Source of the DNA: Paraescarpia echinospica
Lineage: Eukaryota > Annelida > Polychaeta > Sabellida > Siboglinidae
DNA: 64,000 nucleotides
Direction: 5' to 3'
Assembly (NCBI GenBank): GCA_020002185.1
Contig: CM034538.1
Location: 3,502,773-3,566,772 of the forward strand
Position 1 is the first letter of the stretch, and every line of letters starts with the position of its first letter. A program made the translations under genes and the position numbers. The notes under the pieces were generated by a model, which was not told the DNA's origin, did no database searches, and saw only the letters and a list, made by a program, of their open reading frames with translations. Of this stretch, positions 1-9,932 are shown piece after piece.

Positions 1-213
1 ACAGCTAGCAGCTACCACCACCACCACTACGACTCTGACGACGATGAAGACGACATCTCCGACATGGCCAGAGTGTTCTTAATCAAACAACCCAACGGAC
101 TATGGAAAACCTCTGTTCCACGCGAATTGTATCGTCGGGAAGGATTCAATTCCCCCGAGAGCAGGCGACCCGTTGGCCGCGGCCGAATGCTACTCTATCA
201 CGCTCCACAATAA
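1..213 (+). CDS. C-terminal part of unknown acidic-tailed protein (copy 1, 5' end outside window)
   Basis: An open frame enters the window at base 1 and ends at TAA 211-213, giving 70 codons with no start in view. It holds a His run, an acidic stretch (DSDDDEDD) and then a basic, Pro/Gly-rich end with the motifs KQPNGLW, ELYRREGF and PVGRGR. A second version lies at 20579-21007. Over 35 aligned codons I count by eye about 13 synonymous against 7 replacement codon differences, most of the latter conservative, which supports real coding under constraint. The stop overlaps an AATAAA poly(A) signal (209-214). I do not recognise the family. Its base composition resembles the Polinton-like block, so it may be the last gene of a related element whose body lies to the left. 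Confidence 0.55.
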   Translation, partial: TASSYHHHHYDSDDDEDDISDMARVFLIKQPNGLWKTSVPRELYRREGFNSPESRRPVGRGRMLLYHAPQ

Positions 214-870
214 ATATTTCAGTCACTACTCACGTTTTCACGCGTCTGTTTCCAATGCATAAACACCCTACTGAACGTTAGTGTATTTATGCATTTGATT
301 TTCATTGTAATCCCACGACTAGATGTATTTAAACGCACAACGCATTAGTTTCGTTTTAATCCTTCCACCAGAACGTTTACCGTTAGCCAGCTATGCTGTC
401 ATGCAGGGGTCATAGTCCACTAGAGCAGCAGCCGGTCTTATCGCTGCAGCAGCAGCCGCTCTTATCGCTGCTGTCAACATAGGGTACAGCGCGCCATTCA
501 CATAGGGCTGACGGGGGAAATCTGCACACAGTGGTTTTATAGTGGTTATATATTAGCGCGATAAACGCATTATTGCTTACGTCAGCACGCTCTAGGTACG
601 GCGTTGATCGCTAGGGGGCAAACTAAAAGCCTCTCTGCACTCACCGCTAGGTGGCATCTCTAGTGTAGGGGTAATCAATCATCCAATTAGCATCAAATTA
701 CAACGGTCATCAATCACGTTTTTTATAAGTAGCTTCCCGAAACTAATTAGTGTCAAAAAAAGCCTTTGATCTTTTTTTTATAAGTAGATTGCCGAAAACG
801 TTTAGTGGTCATTAAATTCTTTTTTATAAGTAGGGTTTGGATACCGTACAGCTCCTCTATACTACTCATG
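30..870 (+). repeat. Terminal-type direct repeat, copy 1 (about 840 bp)
   Basis: This matches 20768-21649 in the same orientation. The unit runs from the acidic coding tail through AATAAA, a nearly invariant stretch of about 200 bp, an indel-rich middle and then three copies of TTATAAGTAG at 723, 778 and 824. Homology stops at ACTACTCATG (870) here and ACTACTTATG (21649) in copy 2, a sharp shared edge. The copies are direct, not inverted, and there is no TG...CA end, primer-binding site or retroviral gene between them, so they do not look like LTRs. They best fit the right ends of two related elements in the same orientation. Confidence 0.6.
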
Positions 871-2940
871 ATTTGATTTGTTTGTGTGACTGGGCTATTG
901 CCAACTTTATAAATGTGTGTGCCAAAATCTGAGCATTTTCCGAAGCTACCTCACTAAATATTCACCTCGTTTTTTTTTTGTTTTTTTTTTCATCCGACCC
1001 CATCTTTCTCTAGCATTATGTGGAATTTTGACTCGAGGCTGGTAGGGGTCACCCATGTTAAATGCCGGAAATTTCAACTCACTCACTATTTTTGTAGAGA
1101 TGGGGACCTCCCCTTTTTCTGAAACTTGTCTTTTGGGGATTTCCTTTAGGTAGCCTACCAGGGAGGAAAGTTGGAGCTGTTGGTTTTGCTGGATCATGAA
1201 GGAGTTCCTGGAATCACCCCTTTTAGCATGTTTTTCCTCTAATTTAGTTGCCTGGTGGGATATTTGCAATAACGACTGGATACAACCAAAAACATTACCT
1301 CGACCTTGTATATTATTCCTAGTTGGGAAGAACGTACTCAAACTTGGATATATTTTTGGTACAGTTGCAAAATACAACTCCAACAATGTTAAGCGGTCAC
1401 AACAGTTATGTGTAGTTGCCAGCACTGCATGGAAATGTTTACAAAATATGGCTGTCCTTTGTGAACAAAACCTAAACGTGTGTATTAAGAAATATATTAA
1501 CAAGGTAAACCCCCTCATATGGTGCCGGAACAGGCAAATACTGGTCTACAACACCATGGAATGTCTTAGCTGCCTGTGTGATAAACTGTGTAAATTTTGA
1601 CTAGCTGCATCTAGGGAATAATCATGATCATTTTCGGATTGTTTTTGGTCTTCTGGAGTAACAAAGACCCACCCATGTTGTTCCTAATTTTGAATCAGAT
1701 TGACGTTTCCTGACTGAACTAGATCTATGTCTTTCATAGTACACTTCAATAATTTACCCTTGGAAGCGTTCACCTGATTTTGCAATTTAGCTAAATTAGT
1801 AGTGCCACGCACTGTGCCATGTGCCTGTCTGGGAAATGTTCTATCAATCAATGTTCGTACATGCAAAGCCAGAGATTTATTTAAATGATTTGCATTTTCC
1901 CCTTGTATAATCAACCTGAACTGGTTCTCCGTTGTATTATTAGTAAACAAAAGTGGATTTCGCCTATCTTGTTACGGCACCAAGATTGCTGTCTCGGCAG
2001 TAAACGTTGTTTTCCATGCACATTGAAACCAGTATATATTAAGGTAATATGCAAATCTATTCTTTGTTTGACCGCTAACAATATAGTGTGGAATACCATG
2101 ATTTAGAAAGATGAAAAATTAGTGCACCATGCTGGTGCGGAAACTTTTATGCCAATTCTACGCGTAATACCTTTCAAAGCAGTTAAAATCGGGTTGATGA
2201 CTATTTTTAGATGTAAATAAGTTAAGCCTTCAGAGCATGAACATTGCATAGATCAGAATTCAATGATAAGCCACAACATGCTGTTTGATGTCCCACGCCT
2301 AGTCATGTTGCATCACTGGATGAAATGATGATCCATTACGTAAAGTAAAGCCTAAGATGAAAAAACTATTGTTTTCATCATATATTTACAAATGTTGTTC
2401 ATGTGCAGAGTTAATGTTCGACAATACATGTTGGCCATAATAATTTATAAATGCATTCTATGCAACTCTGAAATATCACAGTTACTAATATATGCCATAC
2501 CAATACTACCCCTATTTGCTGAGTAAGTTAAAATACTGATTTTGAAACGAGCTGCGTTTAGATCATGTTTGATATCATATCCACAAATCATACCAAATTC
2601 CTCCAAACAATTTAGATTTTCACAATTCGCAAGAACTATGTAATAATTTCTGTTTATTGTATCATCACCTCTCTTAAACATTAGTACAGATTAAAAAAAT
2701 TCTCCAAAATGATCTCGGCATTCCTCCAATCAGTGAGTTTGTCTTTAATACTGGACAGACCCGTTAATAAGTAACGACGATCAATCAAACGACACCTATT
2801 TGAAATTTGACGTAAATTGATAGACTTTATGGATATATCAGTGTCACTATGCGTAAGTTTACTAGTGCCCGATCAGTTTTGTCTTTCGTAGTCTGGGACA
2901 TATGTCTATCTATCTGAGTACAATTTGAAATGAAATGAAA
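871..2940. other. Unassigned region with a degenerate leftward coding trace
   Basis: No family was recognised. On the minus strand, coding-like but broken stretches lie at 1950-1684 (88 codons, containing GKLLKCTMKDIDL) and 1518-946 (190 codons ending in a Lys-rich tract). The second runs into an A-rich run (968-990, seen as T on +), which could be the tail of an old retrocopy. The 2100-2940 part shows nothing supportable. Confidence 0.3.
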
Positions 2941-4321
2941 AATGACAGCAAGAGTTTGTATGCGTATGTTCTAATATCTTCTCTGGTATACACCAATGTA
3001 AAATACTCATTCAGGTCTTCTGCCATTAAGAATCCCTCTGATATTATATTTCCAGCACTACCTTCTAGAGGACTGACCTAATCCTGAACTTTCTGTTTGC
3101 TTTGAACATACACATAAAAACTCTTGCTGTCATGTTTTATATTACAAGCTAATTTATGTTCATAGCTTCTCTTTGAATTTATAATTTCACCTGTAGCTTG
3201 GTTTAGTGCTTCTTTATAAATGTTGTAGTCTTCGTCATTTCCAGTACGTCTATATGACTTCCACATCATTTGTTTAAACTTAATTTTTCTAATGGCTTCT
3301 TCCGATAAGTGTTTCTTTTTGGACAGTTTCCCGTGTTTTTTTAAGGGAACAAATTTGACGATGATGCATTCAATTTCACTCTTTAAGATATTCCAGCACT
3401 CTGTTGCTGTCTTATTCTTCAGTGTGTTATTCCAGTCTATCTTTGCTAAATATTTCCTTTTGTCCTTATATTTTCCTTTGTGGAAATTTCTCCTGTAGTG
3501 CTTTTTACTATTCCTTTCTGATTTTACTTTGATGGTAAAATGTATTTGGTTGTGATCACTATTCCCAAGTGGCTCACATATCTTGACATTGTCAACTAAT
3601 TCATTCTGTGAGGACAAAACTATGTCTAACACATTCTCTCCCCTGGTTGGTTCTAGCATATGTTGAGAAAGGAAACTATCTTGTACTAAAACTAAAAACT
3701 TGTGGTCCTCACTAACCATACTCTGTAGAGATTTTCATTTTATATGCCCATGGTTAAAATCCCCCATAATAACACAGTCCCGTTTGCTCACTTCCCTTAT
3801 AGCGTTTTGTATTTTTTCATTCTCTTCTATGCTTATGTTTGGACTTCGATAAACTAATCCAACCGTTAACGTTGAGTTTCCTGTAACTATGTTACACTAA
3901 ACAGCTTCTTCGCAATCTGCTTCTCTGTCTAATTGTATTTCATAAGCCTGCATAGATTCTTTAATATATAAAATAACTCCACCTCCCCTTCTTCCTATTC
4001 TATCTTTCCTAAACATTACATATCCTGTCAGACCCAATTCGGCATCTGATATATCGGTGGTTGCCCATGACTCAGTTATACCTATTATGTGAGGGTCAAT
4101 ATTTTCTACCATAATGTTTAGTTCATTTCTTTTGTTTACTATACTCCTTGCATTTAAACAAACACATTTATATCCAGCTTCAGAATAGTTTTCCAGACTG
4201 TTCTTTGCTTAATTATTTGTGCTGTCTTTATCTATGCCTCCAGTTTCAGGCTTCTCTGCGAGTCCCCCCTGCGAATCTAGTTTAAATAGATGCACTGATC
4301 TGAATCTAGTTTAAATAAATA
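2941..4321 (-). mobile_element. CR1-family LINE, rearranged copy A: ORF2 endonuclease fragment
   Basis: The minus strand carries the first third of the CR1 ORF2 also seen at 36586-38973 and 61081 onwards. The endonuclease N-terminal part is at 4112-3897 (ITESW, RKDRIGRRGGGV) and the C-terminal part is at 3719-3078 (VLDIVLSSQNELVDN, SDHNQIHF). They are separated by stops, and nothing of the reverse transcriptase palm remains. At 2941-2970 a scrap of the same family lies in the opposite orientation. At 4297-4321 the TATTTAAACTAGATTC junction motif is duplicated before the strand switches. Pseudogene. Confidence 0.85.
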
Positions 4322-5015
4322 TACTGAAGGAGAATAGCAGTGGCAAGAAAACTGAGGAAAGGAGATTGAGAGGAGGGAAGGTGATTGGAGGAGAAGAAAT
4401 TGGAAAATCGACAACAGAAAACGTGACAAGCGTGAAGGTGACAGGGAAGAAAGTGACCGTAGAGAAGGAGGGAGGGAAGATGGGAAGGGAGAGGAAAGGG
4501 GAAAACGAGATGGGACGAACGAAGAAGGGACGAAAGGAAGTGAGAGAAAATGTGATAGAAGAGAAGTCGATAAAAGGGAAGGTGACAAGAGAAAAAGCGA
4601 CAGGAAAGAATGGATCGGAAGAGAATGTGACAGGAGAGAAGACGACAGGGGGAAAGACAACAAGCAGACAGATGCAAACCGAAGAAGGAGCTATTCTAAG
4701 GCAGTGATAGAGGGGGCAATGAGGAAAGAGAGGGTGTTTATGGGCGACTCCATTATGAGAAAGACGGACAAGGCACTGAGCGAGGGGAAGGACATCGTTG
4801 TTTGTTTACCGGGGGCTAGGATTGAACATGTAACTGACAGGGTAGAGAAGGTATTGGGACATGGCAAGGGGGGGTCTATACTGGTACATGTAGGAACAAA
4901 TAATGCAGACAGGGAGGGAACAACTGCGATAGTACAGAAGTATAGACAGTTAGTGAGGAAGCTACAGAAGACGAGAGTTGAACAGATTATTCTGTCAGGA
5001 ATTTTGCCAGTAATG
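4322..5015 (+). mobile_element. CR1-family LINE, rearranged copy A: inverted ORF1 (charged linker plus esterase start)
   Basis: Plus-strand ORF1 sequence matches the minus-strand copy at 39900-39250. A Lys/Glu/Gly-rich linker (4366-4707) is followed by the SGNH esterase domain with FMGDSIM (block I) and LVHVGTNN (block III). It runs into the assembly gap before the block V Asp-His pair. Linker and esterase are in two frames joined by a shift near 4700. It lies head-to-head with the ORF2 piece at 2941-4321. Minus-strand Ser/Leu-rich open frames at 4277-4677 are only the mirror of this purine-rich linker. Confidence 0.8.
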
Positions 5016-6015
5016 NNNNNNNNNNNNNNNNNNNNNNNNNNNNNNNNNNNNNNNNNNNNNNNNNNNNNNNNNNNNNNNNNNNNNNNNNNNNNNNNNNNNN
5101 NNNNNNNNNNNNNNNNNNNNNNNNNNNNNNNNNNNNNNNNNNNNNNNNNNNNNNNNNNNNNNNNNNNNNNNNNNNNNNNNNNNNNNNNNNNNNNNNNNNN
5201 NNNNNNNNNNNNNNNNNNNNNNNNNNNNNNNNNNNNNNNNNNNNNNNNNNNNNNNNNNNNNNNNNNNNNNNNNNNNNNNNNNNNNNNNNNNNNNNNNNNN
5301 NNNNNNNNNNNNNNNNNNNNNNNNNNNNNNNNNNNNNNNNNNNNNNNNNNNNNNNNNNNNNNNNNNNNNNNNNNNNNNNNNNNNNNNNNNNNNNNNNNNN
5401 NNNNNNNNNNNNNNNNNNNNNNNNNNNNNNNNNNNNNNNNNNNNNNNNNNNNNNNNNNNNNNNNNNNNNNNNNNNNNNNNNNNNNNNNNNNNNNNNNNNN
5501 NNNNNNNNNNNNNNNNNNNNNNNNNNNNNNNNNNNNNNNNNNNNNNNNNNNNNNNNNNNNNNNNNNNNNNNNNNNNNNNNNNNNNNNNNNNNNNNNNNNN
5601 NNNNNNNNNNNNNNNNNNNNNNNNNNNNNNNNNNNNNNNNNNNNNNNNNNNNNNNNNNNNNNNNNNNNNNNNNNNNNNNNNNNNNNNNNNNNNNNNNNNN
5701 NNNNNNNNNNNNNNNNNNNNNNNNNNNNNNNNNNNNNNNNNNNNNNNNNNNNNNNNNNNNNNNNNNNNNNNNNNNNNNNNNNNNNNNNNNNNNNNNNNNN
5801 NNNNNNNNNNNNNNNNNNNNNNNNNNNNNNNNNNNNNNNNNNNNNNNNNNNNNNNNNNNNNNNNNNNNNNNNNNNNNNNNNNNNNNNNNNNNNNNNNNNN
5901 NNNNNNNNNNNNNNNNNNNNNNNNNNNNNNNNNNNNNNNNNNNNNNNNNNNNNNNNNNNNNNNNNNNNNNNNNNNNNNNNNNNNNNNNNNNNNNNNNNNN
6001 NNNNNNNNNNNNNNN
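5016..6015. other. Assembly gap, exactly 1000 N
   Basis: A run of N of round length, so the true gap size is probably unknown. It hides the end of the CR1 piece, the left terminus of the Polinton-like element, and possibly its packaging ATPase gene. Confidence 0.99.
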
Positions 6016-6123
6016 CAAAAGGGTGCGGGTGGTTTTCTGACGGCCCTGCTAGCGCCATTAGCGAGTACCGTTATCTTGCCGCTGCTCAGACAGGTGTTCG
6101 GCGGCGCCGGCGGCAGCGGGTGA
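6016..6123 (+). CDS. Gly-rich hydrophobic virion-type protein, C-terminal fragment
   Basis: The frame emerges from the gap and ends at TGA 6121-6123, leaving 35 codons. It is hydrophobic and glycine-rich (GAGGFLTALLAPLAS then QVFGGAGGSG). Small glycine-rich proteins of this look occur among Polinton and adenovirus core or membrane-active virion proteins, but the fragment is too short to assign. It ends 3 bp before the next start codon, consistent with a packed rightward transcription block. Confidence 0.45.
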   Translation, partial: QKGAGGFLTALLAPLASTVILPLLRQVFGGAGGSG

Positions 6124-6126
6124 TTG

Positions 6127-7164
6127 ATGCAGTACGCGAAGAAGATGGCGTTGGTCGATCCACGATTGGTGGAAAGCCTTCTGCCACGCGTCGATCAGTC
6201 GTCGAGCACGCCTCGATCACGTGTGCTGAGTAGCCTTGACAGCGACATGAAGGACATTCTAGAACGTTCGGATTTATCGGAACGCGAAAAGGTAGCGTCG
6301 TACAATCAACTGCTGAGTCGGTACAATACGATAGAGGCGGCTCGAGCGGCGCAACCGGTACGCGTGTCGGTGGTGAACAGCGGCGAGACACCCGCGGTAC
6401 CGGTGGCGCCAGCAGCGGCGGCGGCGGTGGCGCCACCATCGTCGGAGACGATAGAGCGCGAAATCGTAGCCAGTATGCCGAAAACGTTGAAAGAGAAGAC
6501 GAGACTGCTGATCGAAAAAATGAAAGCTGATCCGTTGTCTCGATGGAACGATCGCGGTGAATTCGTGTACGACGGTAAAACGATCGCGGGGAGTAATATG
6601 GTCGATCTAGTAAACGATCTCATGCGAACGAGATCGAAGACGACGGCGCCCGTAGGATGGCGGGAGTTCGGATTGCACATGAAGGATATGAATATCCCTA
6701 TGGAATTCGTAGACAACCCGCGCTATCGATCGTATATGGAGCGACGACAGAAGCACCTACTAGAAGAGGCGATGATGATGCCGACGACGTCTAGTTCATC
6801 AGCGCCGACGGAGTGGAGACGTCGTCGGATGCGAGGCGAACTTAACGCAGACAACGATCCTCTTCGTTGGGCGTCACGGCGTGGGATACGTTGTGGTGAT
6901 GCCGTTACGACGCGCGATCATCGTCGTCGGCTTCACCATCGCGCTTATCGCACTCTCTATAATAATCATCGTATCATCGTCGTCGTCGTCGTCATGGTGT
7001 CCGCGTGGAGTCGTCGTCGTCTTACAAAACGAAAGCCTCGACAGCAACGAAACGACGACGACGACGAGCTGAATAACGTGTACTTCGATCCGAAACGGGT
7101 GGGGAGTTACGGAGGCGTCGACGCGTTGCACCGGACGTCGAAGCTCCGACGTCCGGCCGTCTAG
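6127..7164 (+). CDS. Conserved Polinton protein of unknown function, upstream of the integrase
   Basis: ATG 6127 follows the previous stop by 3 bp. The N-terminal half is helical and acidic-basic. An Ala/Pro linker (about residues 85-105) leads to a conserved-looking module with RWNDRGEFVYDG, GSNMVDLVNDLMR and PVGWREFGLHM (about residues 135-195). I recall this module next to integrase genes in invertebrate Mavericks, but its role is not known to me; a virion or DNA-associated role is inference. After about residue 240 the translation becomes Arg-rich and low in complexity and overlaps another reading frame with a good membrane segment, so the true C-terminus may be near 6880. The frame is continuous with the integrase frame up to TAG 7162-7164. 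Confidence 0.6.
   Translation: MQYAKKMALVDPRLVESLLPRVDQSSSTPRSRVLSSLDSDMKDILERSDLSEREKVASYNQLLSRYNTIEAARAAQPVRVSVVNSGETPAVPVAPAAAAAVAPPSSETIEREIVASMPKTLKEKTRLLIEKMKADPLSRWNDRGEFVYDGKTIAGSNMVDLVNDLMRTRSKTTAPVGWREFGLHMKDMNIPMEFVDNPRYRSYMERRQKHLLEEAMMMPTTSSSSAPTEWRRRRMRGELNADNDPLRWASRRGIRCGDAVTTRDHRRRLHHRAYRTLYNNHRIIVVVVVMVSAWSRRRLTKRKPRQQRNDDDDELNNVYFDPKRVGSYGGVDALHRTSKLRRPAV
6881..7072 (+). CDS. Small single-span membrane protein (63 aa)
   Basis: This frame overlaps the tail of the preceding one. ATG 6881 opens a 63-codon protein with a positively charged N-terminus (PLRRA), one long hydrophobic segment of about 22 residues (residues 12-34, IIVVGFTIALIALSIIII), then Ser- and Thr-rich tracts, ending at TGA 7070-7072. 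It ends 5 bp before the first recognisable integrase residues, which fits a separate small gene between the two. The Ser and Thr runs come from GTC/ACG repeat DNA, so chance cannot be excluded. No family is recognised; a viral membrane-associated role is inference. Confidence 0.4.
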   Translation: MGYVVVMPLRRAIIVVGFTIALIALSIIIIVSSSSSSSWCPRGVVVVLQNESLDSNETTTTTS

Positions 7165-8118
7165 AGGCGGCTAGCGTCGCAGGACGCCTATACCCTACAC
7201 AAACCGGTTAGACGTCATTTCAAACGACGTCGCGTCATCGCGGGCGGTCGAAACCAGCAGTGGCAAGCCGATCTGGTCGACTTGACTAGACTGAAAACGC
7301 ACAACGACGGTATAACATTCCTATTGACGGTGATCGATGTGTTTTCGAAGTGGGCGTGGTGCGTTCCGTTGAAGAGTAAGTCCGGTCCGTCGCTCGTCGC
7401 GGCCTTCCAGCGCCTGCTGAGCGACGACGACGAGACGCCGAACACGCTGCAGACCGATAAGGGGAGCGACTTTTTGAACCGACCCCTCCAAACGTTGCTA
7501 AAGAGTCGCGGCATTCATCATTTCGTGACGCATAACGAGGAGACTAAAGCGAGCGTCGTGGAACGGTTTAATCGAACATTGAAGACGCGTATGTGGCGCT
7601 AATTTACGAAATTCGAAACGCTGCGCTACGTAGAGGCGTTACCGGATTTCGTGCGATCGTACAACAACGCCTACCACCGAAGTATCGGTAGGACGCCGGC
7701 GAGTGTCGACGCGACGAATCAGGAGGCCGTATGGCAACGACTGTACGGTGACGTCGATCAACGACGAAAACCGAAACTACGCGTGGGAGATCGCGTACGT
7801 ATCAGCAAGACGAGGGGTCAATTCAAAAAAGGATACATGGCTAACTGGAGCGAGGAGCTGTTCACCGTCGTAGAGGTGCACCCGTCCGAACCGCCCGTTT
7901 ATCGCCTGAAGGACGACGCCGAGACGCCGATAGAGGGCACCTTCTACGAACCGGAACTACAACGCGTAGTCGTTCCGAAAGACAAACTATATCGCGTGGA
8001 TGCGGTTCTACGGCGTCGTCGGCGTCGTGGCGGCGGTTCGGAGGCGCTCGTAAAATGGAGCGCATATCCGGCTTCATTCAACAGCTGGATCGACGCCGAG
8101 TCGCTCGTGGACCTATAG
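7078..8118 (+). pseudogene. Retrovirus-type (DDE) integrase with C-terminal chromodomain-like end, broken
   Basis: This integrase would insert the element DNA into host chromosomes. Read in frame from about 7078, where a GTG stands at the likely start, it shows a pre-core region with SQDAYTLHKPVRR, then the rve core: first Asp in QADLVDL, second in QTDKGSDF, catalytic Glu in VVERFNRTLK. This is followed by an SH3-like segment (LRVGDRVRISK) and a chromodomain-like end (VKWSAYPASFNSW). The family is the one annotated in invertebrates as F54H12.3-like. Two in-frame stops interrupt it, TAG 7162-7164 before the core and TAA 7600-7602 just after the catalytic Glu. No frameshift was seen. It ends at TAG 8116-8118. 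Confidence 0.85.
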
Positions 8119-8247
8119 TAGAGACGATGAATCGTTGGATGCGTCACACTGGTTGCTGGCGACTGCACGAGGAGGGAATATGCAACGGATCTTCGTTCTT
8201 ACCGTATAAAGGTCCCTGCTGCATCGACAGCGCGCAGTGGCGCAACG

Positions 8248-8604
8248 ATGTGCGACGACGACGAAACTACCTCGAGTGGCGCTCGTCGAGGAACGAACGC
8301 CGAGCAATCATCCGTCGACGAGCACGACGACGCGGACTCCATCGACGCTACAACCACTGCCGAACCCGTTCCATGGCGAATCTGCGGCAACAAATGCCCT
8401 AAGGCCGAAATCGTGTTCCTCTGTCAGGTCGTCGTCCTGTGCTTCGTCATCGCCGTTAGTATATACAATCTGACGAAAGGTTAAGGTGACTCCAACCTGT
8501 GGACGGCGTTGTTGAGCAGCTGTCTCGGTTACCTGCTCCCGAGTCCGTCTGTGAGTGTCGGTGGCGGCGAACGTCGACGACAACACGATGGCGGTCTCGT
8601 CTGA
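8248..8604 (+). pseudogene. Conserved small membrane protein of Polintons, broken by one stop
   Basis: ATG 8248 opens an acidic, Asp/Ser/Thr-rich N-terminus (about 45 residues), followed by WRICGNKCPKAE and a strong membrane segment (IVFLCQVVVLCFVIAVSI) ending in YNLTKG. An in-frame TAA at 8482-8484 stops it there. The same frame then continues with NLWTALLSSCLGYLLPSP, which I recall as the normal C-terminus of this Maverick protein, and closes at TGA 8602-8604, overlapping the next gene by 17 bp. The function is unknown. Its constant place between integrase and capsid genes suggests a role in the virion or in membrane interaction (inference). Confidence 0.6.
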
Positions 8605-9466
8605 CTTTTACCTGACGCTACCGAGCAACGCGTCTATGAAACGTCACCCCGAAAATACGTTGACGCACTACGTCACGACGTTGCCGCGACGTTTCGACCT
8701 GTCGGGGGAGTGGGAATGCAGCGCGGTGTTGGTACAGTATCCGCACACGTGGTACAACGTGAAAAAGCAGGACGCCTACTTCTATCTGACTTGCGCGGCG
8801 GGCGAACCGGTTGTTTACACGCAGATAGACAAAGACGGCTCGACCGTGCTGATATATCGTCAGACGACGATTCCTCACGGTTTCTACAACAACGTTTATA
8901 CGTTGTTGAACAGGATCAACGAGGCGCTAGATAAATTATCCACCAGGAAGGTCAAGGCCGTGCTAGAATACTGCGCCGTCTCTAACCGACTTACGCTACG
9001 TATGTCGGCGGGTGTCGAATTTATCATACCTCATTCGAGCCGTCTGATGCACGTGCTAGGTTTCCATACCAACACGATCATGAGTTCGTCCGCGTTCGGT
9101 CCCGTGCCGGCGGTGAGGCCCGTCATCAGCACATCGCCCGCCGCGTACACGTTCGAGTACGAAGGTCGCGATACGGTGACCATGTCGGCGGGCATCGAGA
9201 GTCTGTACGTGTACACGGATCTCGTGGAACCGCGCGTCGTCGGTGACGTGTACGCGCCGCTCCTTCGAAACATCGCCGTCCGCGTTGAGAACGGTGACGT
9301 TATTTCGGAAACGTTCCATCGCGTGCAATACGTGAAGCTACTGCGGAATCAATTCGACGAGATCGAAGTCGATATAAGAGACGATCACGGCCAACCGATT
9401 CCATTCGAGCAGGGGAAGGTGGTGACGACGCTTCACTTCAGACGCTGTAAATCGAAATTGTTTTAA
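8588..9466 (+). CDS. Minor capsid (penton-like, single jelly roll) protein
   Basis: This is the vertex or minor capsid protein of the Polinton/adintovirus virion. The start at ATG 8588 begins MAVSSDFYLTLPSN; an ATG 33 bp upstream is in frame but lacks the family look. Recognisable stretches are HPENTLTHYVTTLPR, DLSGEWECSAV and VQYPHTWYNV near the N-terminus, then a beta-rich body. The 292-residue length suits the family. It is intact here, with no stop or shift, which is unusual among its neighbours. Its TAA is 1 bp before the next ATG (9468). Confidence 0.8.
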   Translation: MAVSSDFYLTLPSNASMKRHPENTLTHYVTTLPRRFDLSGEWECSAVLVQYPHTWYNVKKQDAYFYLTCAAGEPVVYTQIDKDGSTVLIYRQTTIPHGFYNNVYTLLNRINEALDKLSTRKVKAVLEYCAVSNRLTLRMSAGVEFIIPHSSRLMHVLGFHTNTIMSSSAFGPVPAVRPVISTSPAAYTFEYEGRDTVTMSAGIESLYVYTDLVEPRVVGDVYAPLLRNIAVRVENGDVISETFHRVQYVKLLRNQFDEIEVDIRDDHGQPIPFEQGKVVTTLHFRRCKSKLF

Positions 9467-9467
9467 C

Positions 9468-9932
9468 ATGTCGCCGTCGTCGAAGAACCCGTACGTGGAC
9501 TACTACGTTCGTCAGGTCGGCGGACAGCTGCCGGTCTTCGTCGGTGCTCGGGGTCAACGAGGTCACGGTCTGGGTAATCTCTTTGGGAGTCTGTTTCGAA
9601 GCGCCATGCCGCTTATCAAGAGAGGCGCGTTGGCGTTTGGAAAACGAGCGCTGAACACCGGCATGGACGTGGCGCGCGACGTCGTCGCCGGCGGCAATCT
9701 GAAACAGTCGATAAAAAGGCGCGCGAGGGAGGCCGGCGCCGATCTTCTCGACGGCCTATTGAATTCGCAGCAGGCACCGCCAAAGGAGAAACAGAAGAAG
9801 CAGAGAAAGAAACAAACGCAGCAGCGTCGCCCCCGCGGCGGCGGCGGCGTCGGCGTAAAGAGAGCTCGCCTAGCGACGACGGCCGTCAGTAGGCGGAAGA
9901 GAGCGCGTCGAACGGACATATTCGACGAGTAA
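9468..9932 (+). CDS. Basic virion protein, adenovirus pVI/pX-like
   Basis: A 154-aa protein with N-terminal NPYVDYYVRQVGGQLPV and a Gly-rich GARGQRGHGLGNLFGSLF. An amphipathic helix region (MPLIKRGALAFGKRALNTG, NLKQSIKRRAREAG) follows, then a strongly basic tail of Lys/Arg/Gln runs. This matches the small Polinton proteins compared with adenovirus pVI or pX: a membrane-active or DNA-condensing internal virion protein. The assignment rests on pattern and position between minor and major capsid genes. Its C-terminal coding DNA (9808-9932) is partly duplicated at 10205-10320. Confidence 0.65.
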   Translation: MSPSSKNPYVDYYVRQVGGQLPVFVGARGQRGHGLGNLFGSLFRSAMPLIKRGALAFGKRALNTGMDVARDVVAGGNLKQSIKRRAREAGADLLDGLLNSQQAPPKEKQKKQRKKQTQQRRPRGGGGVGVKRARLATTAVSRRKRARRTDIFDE

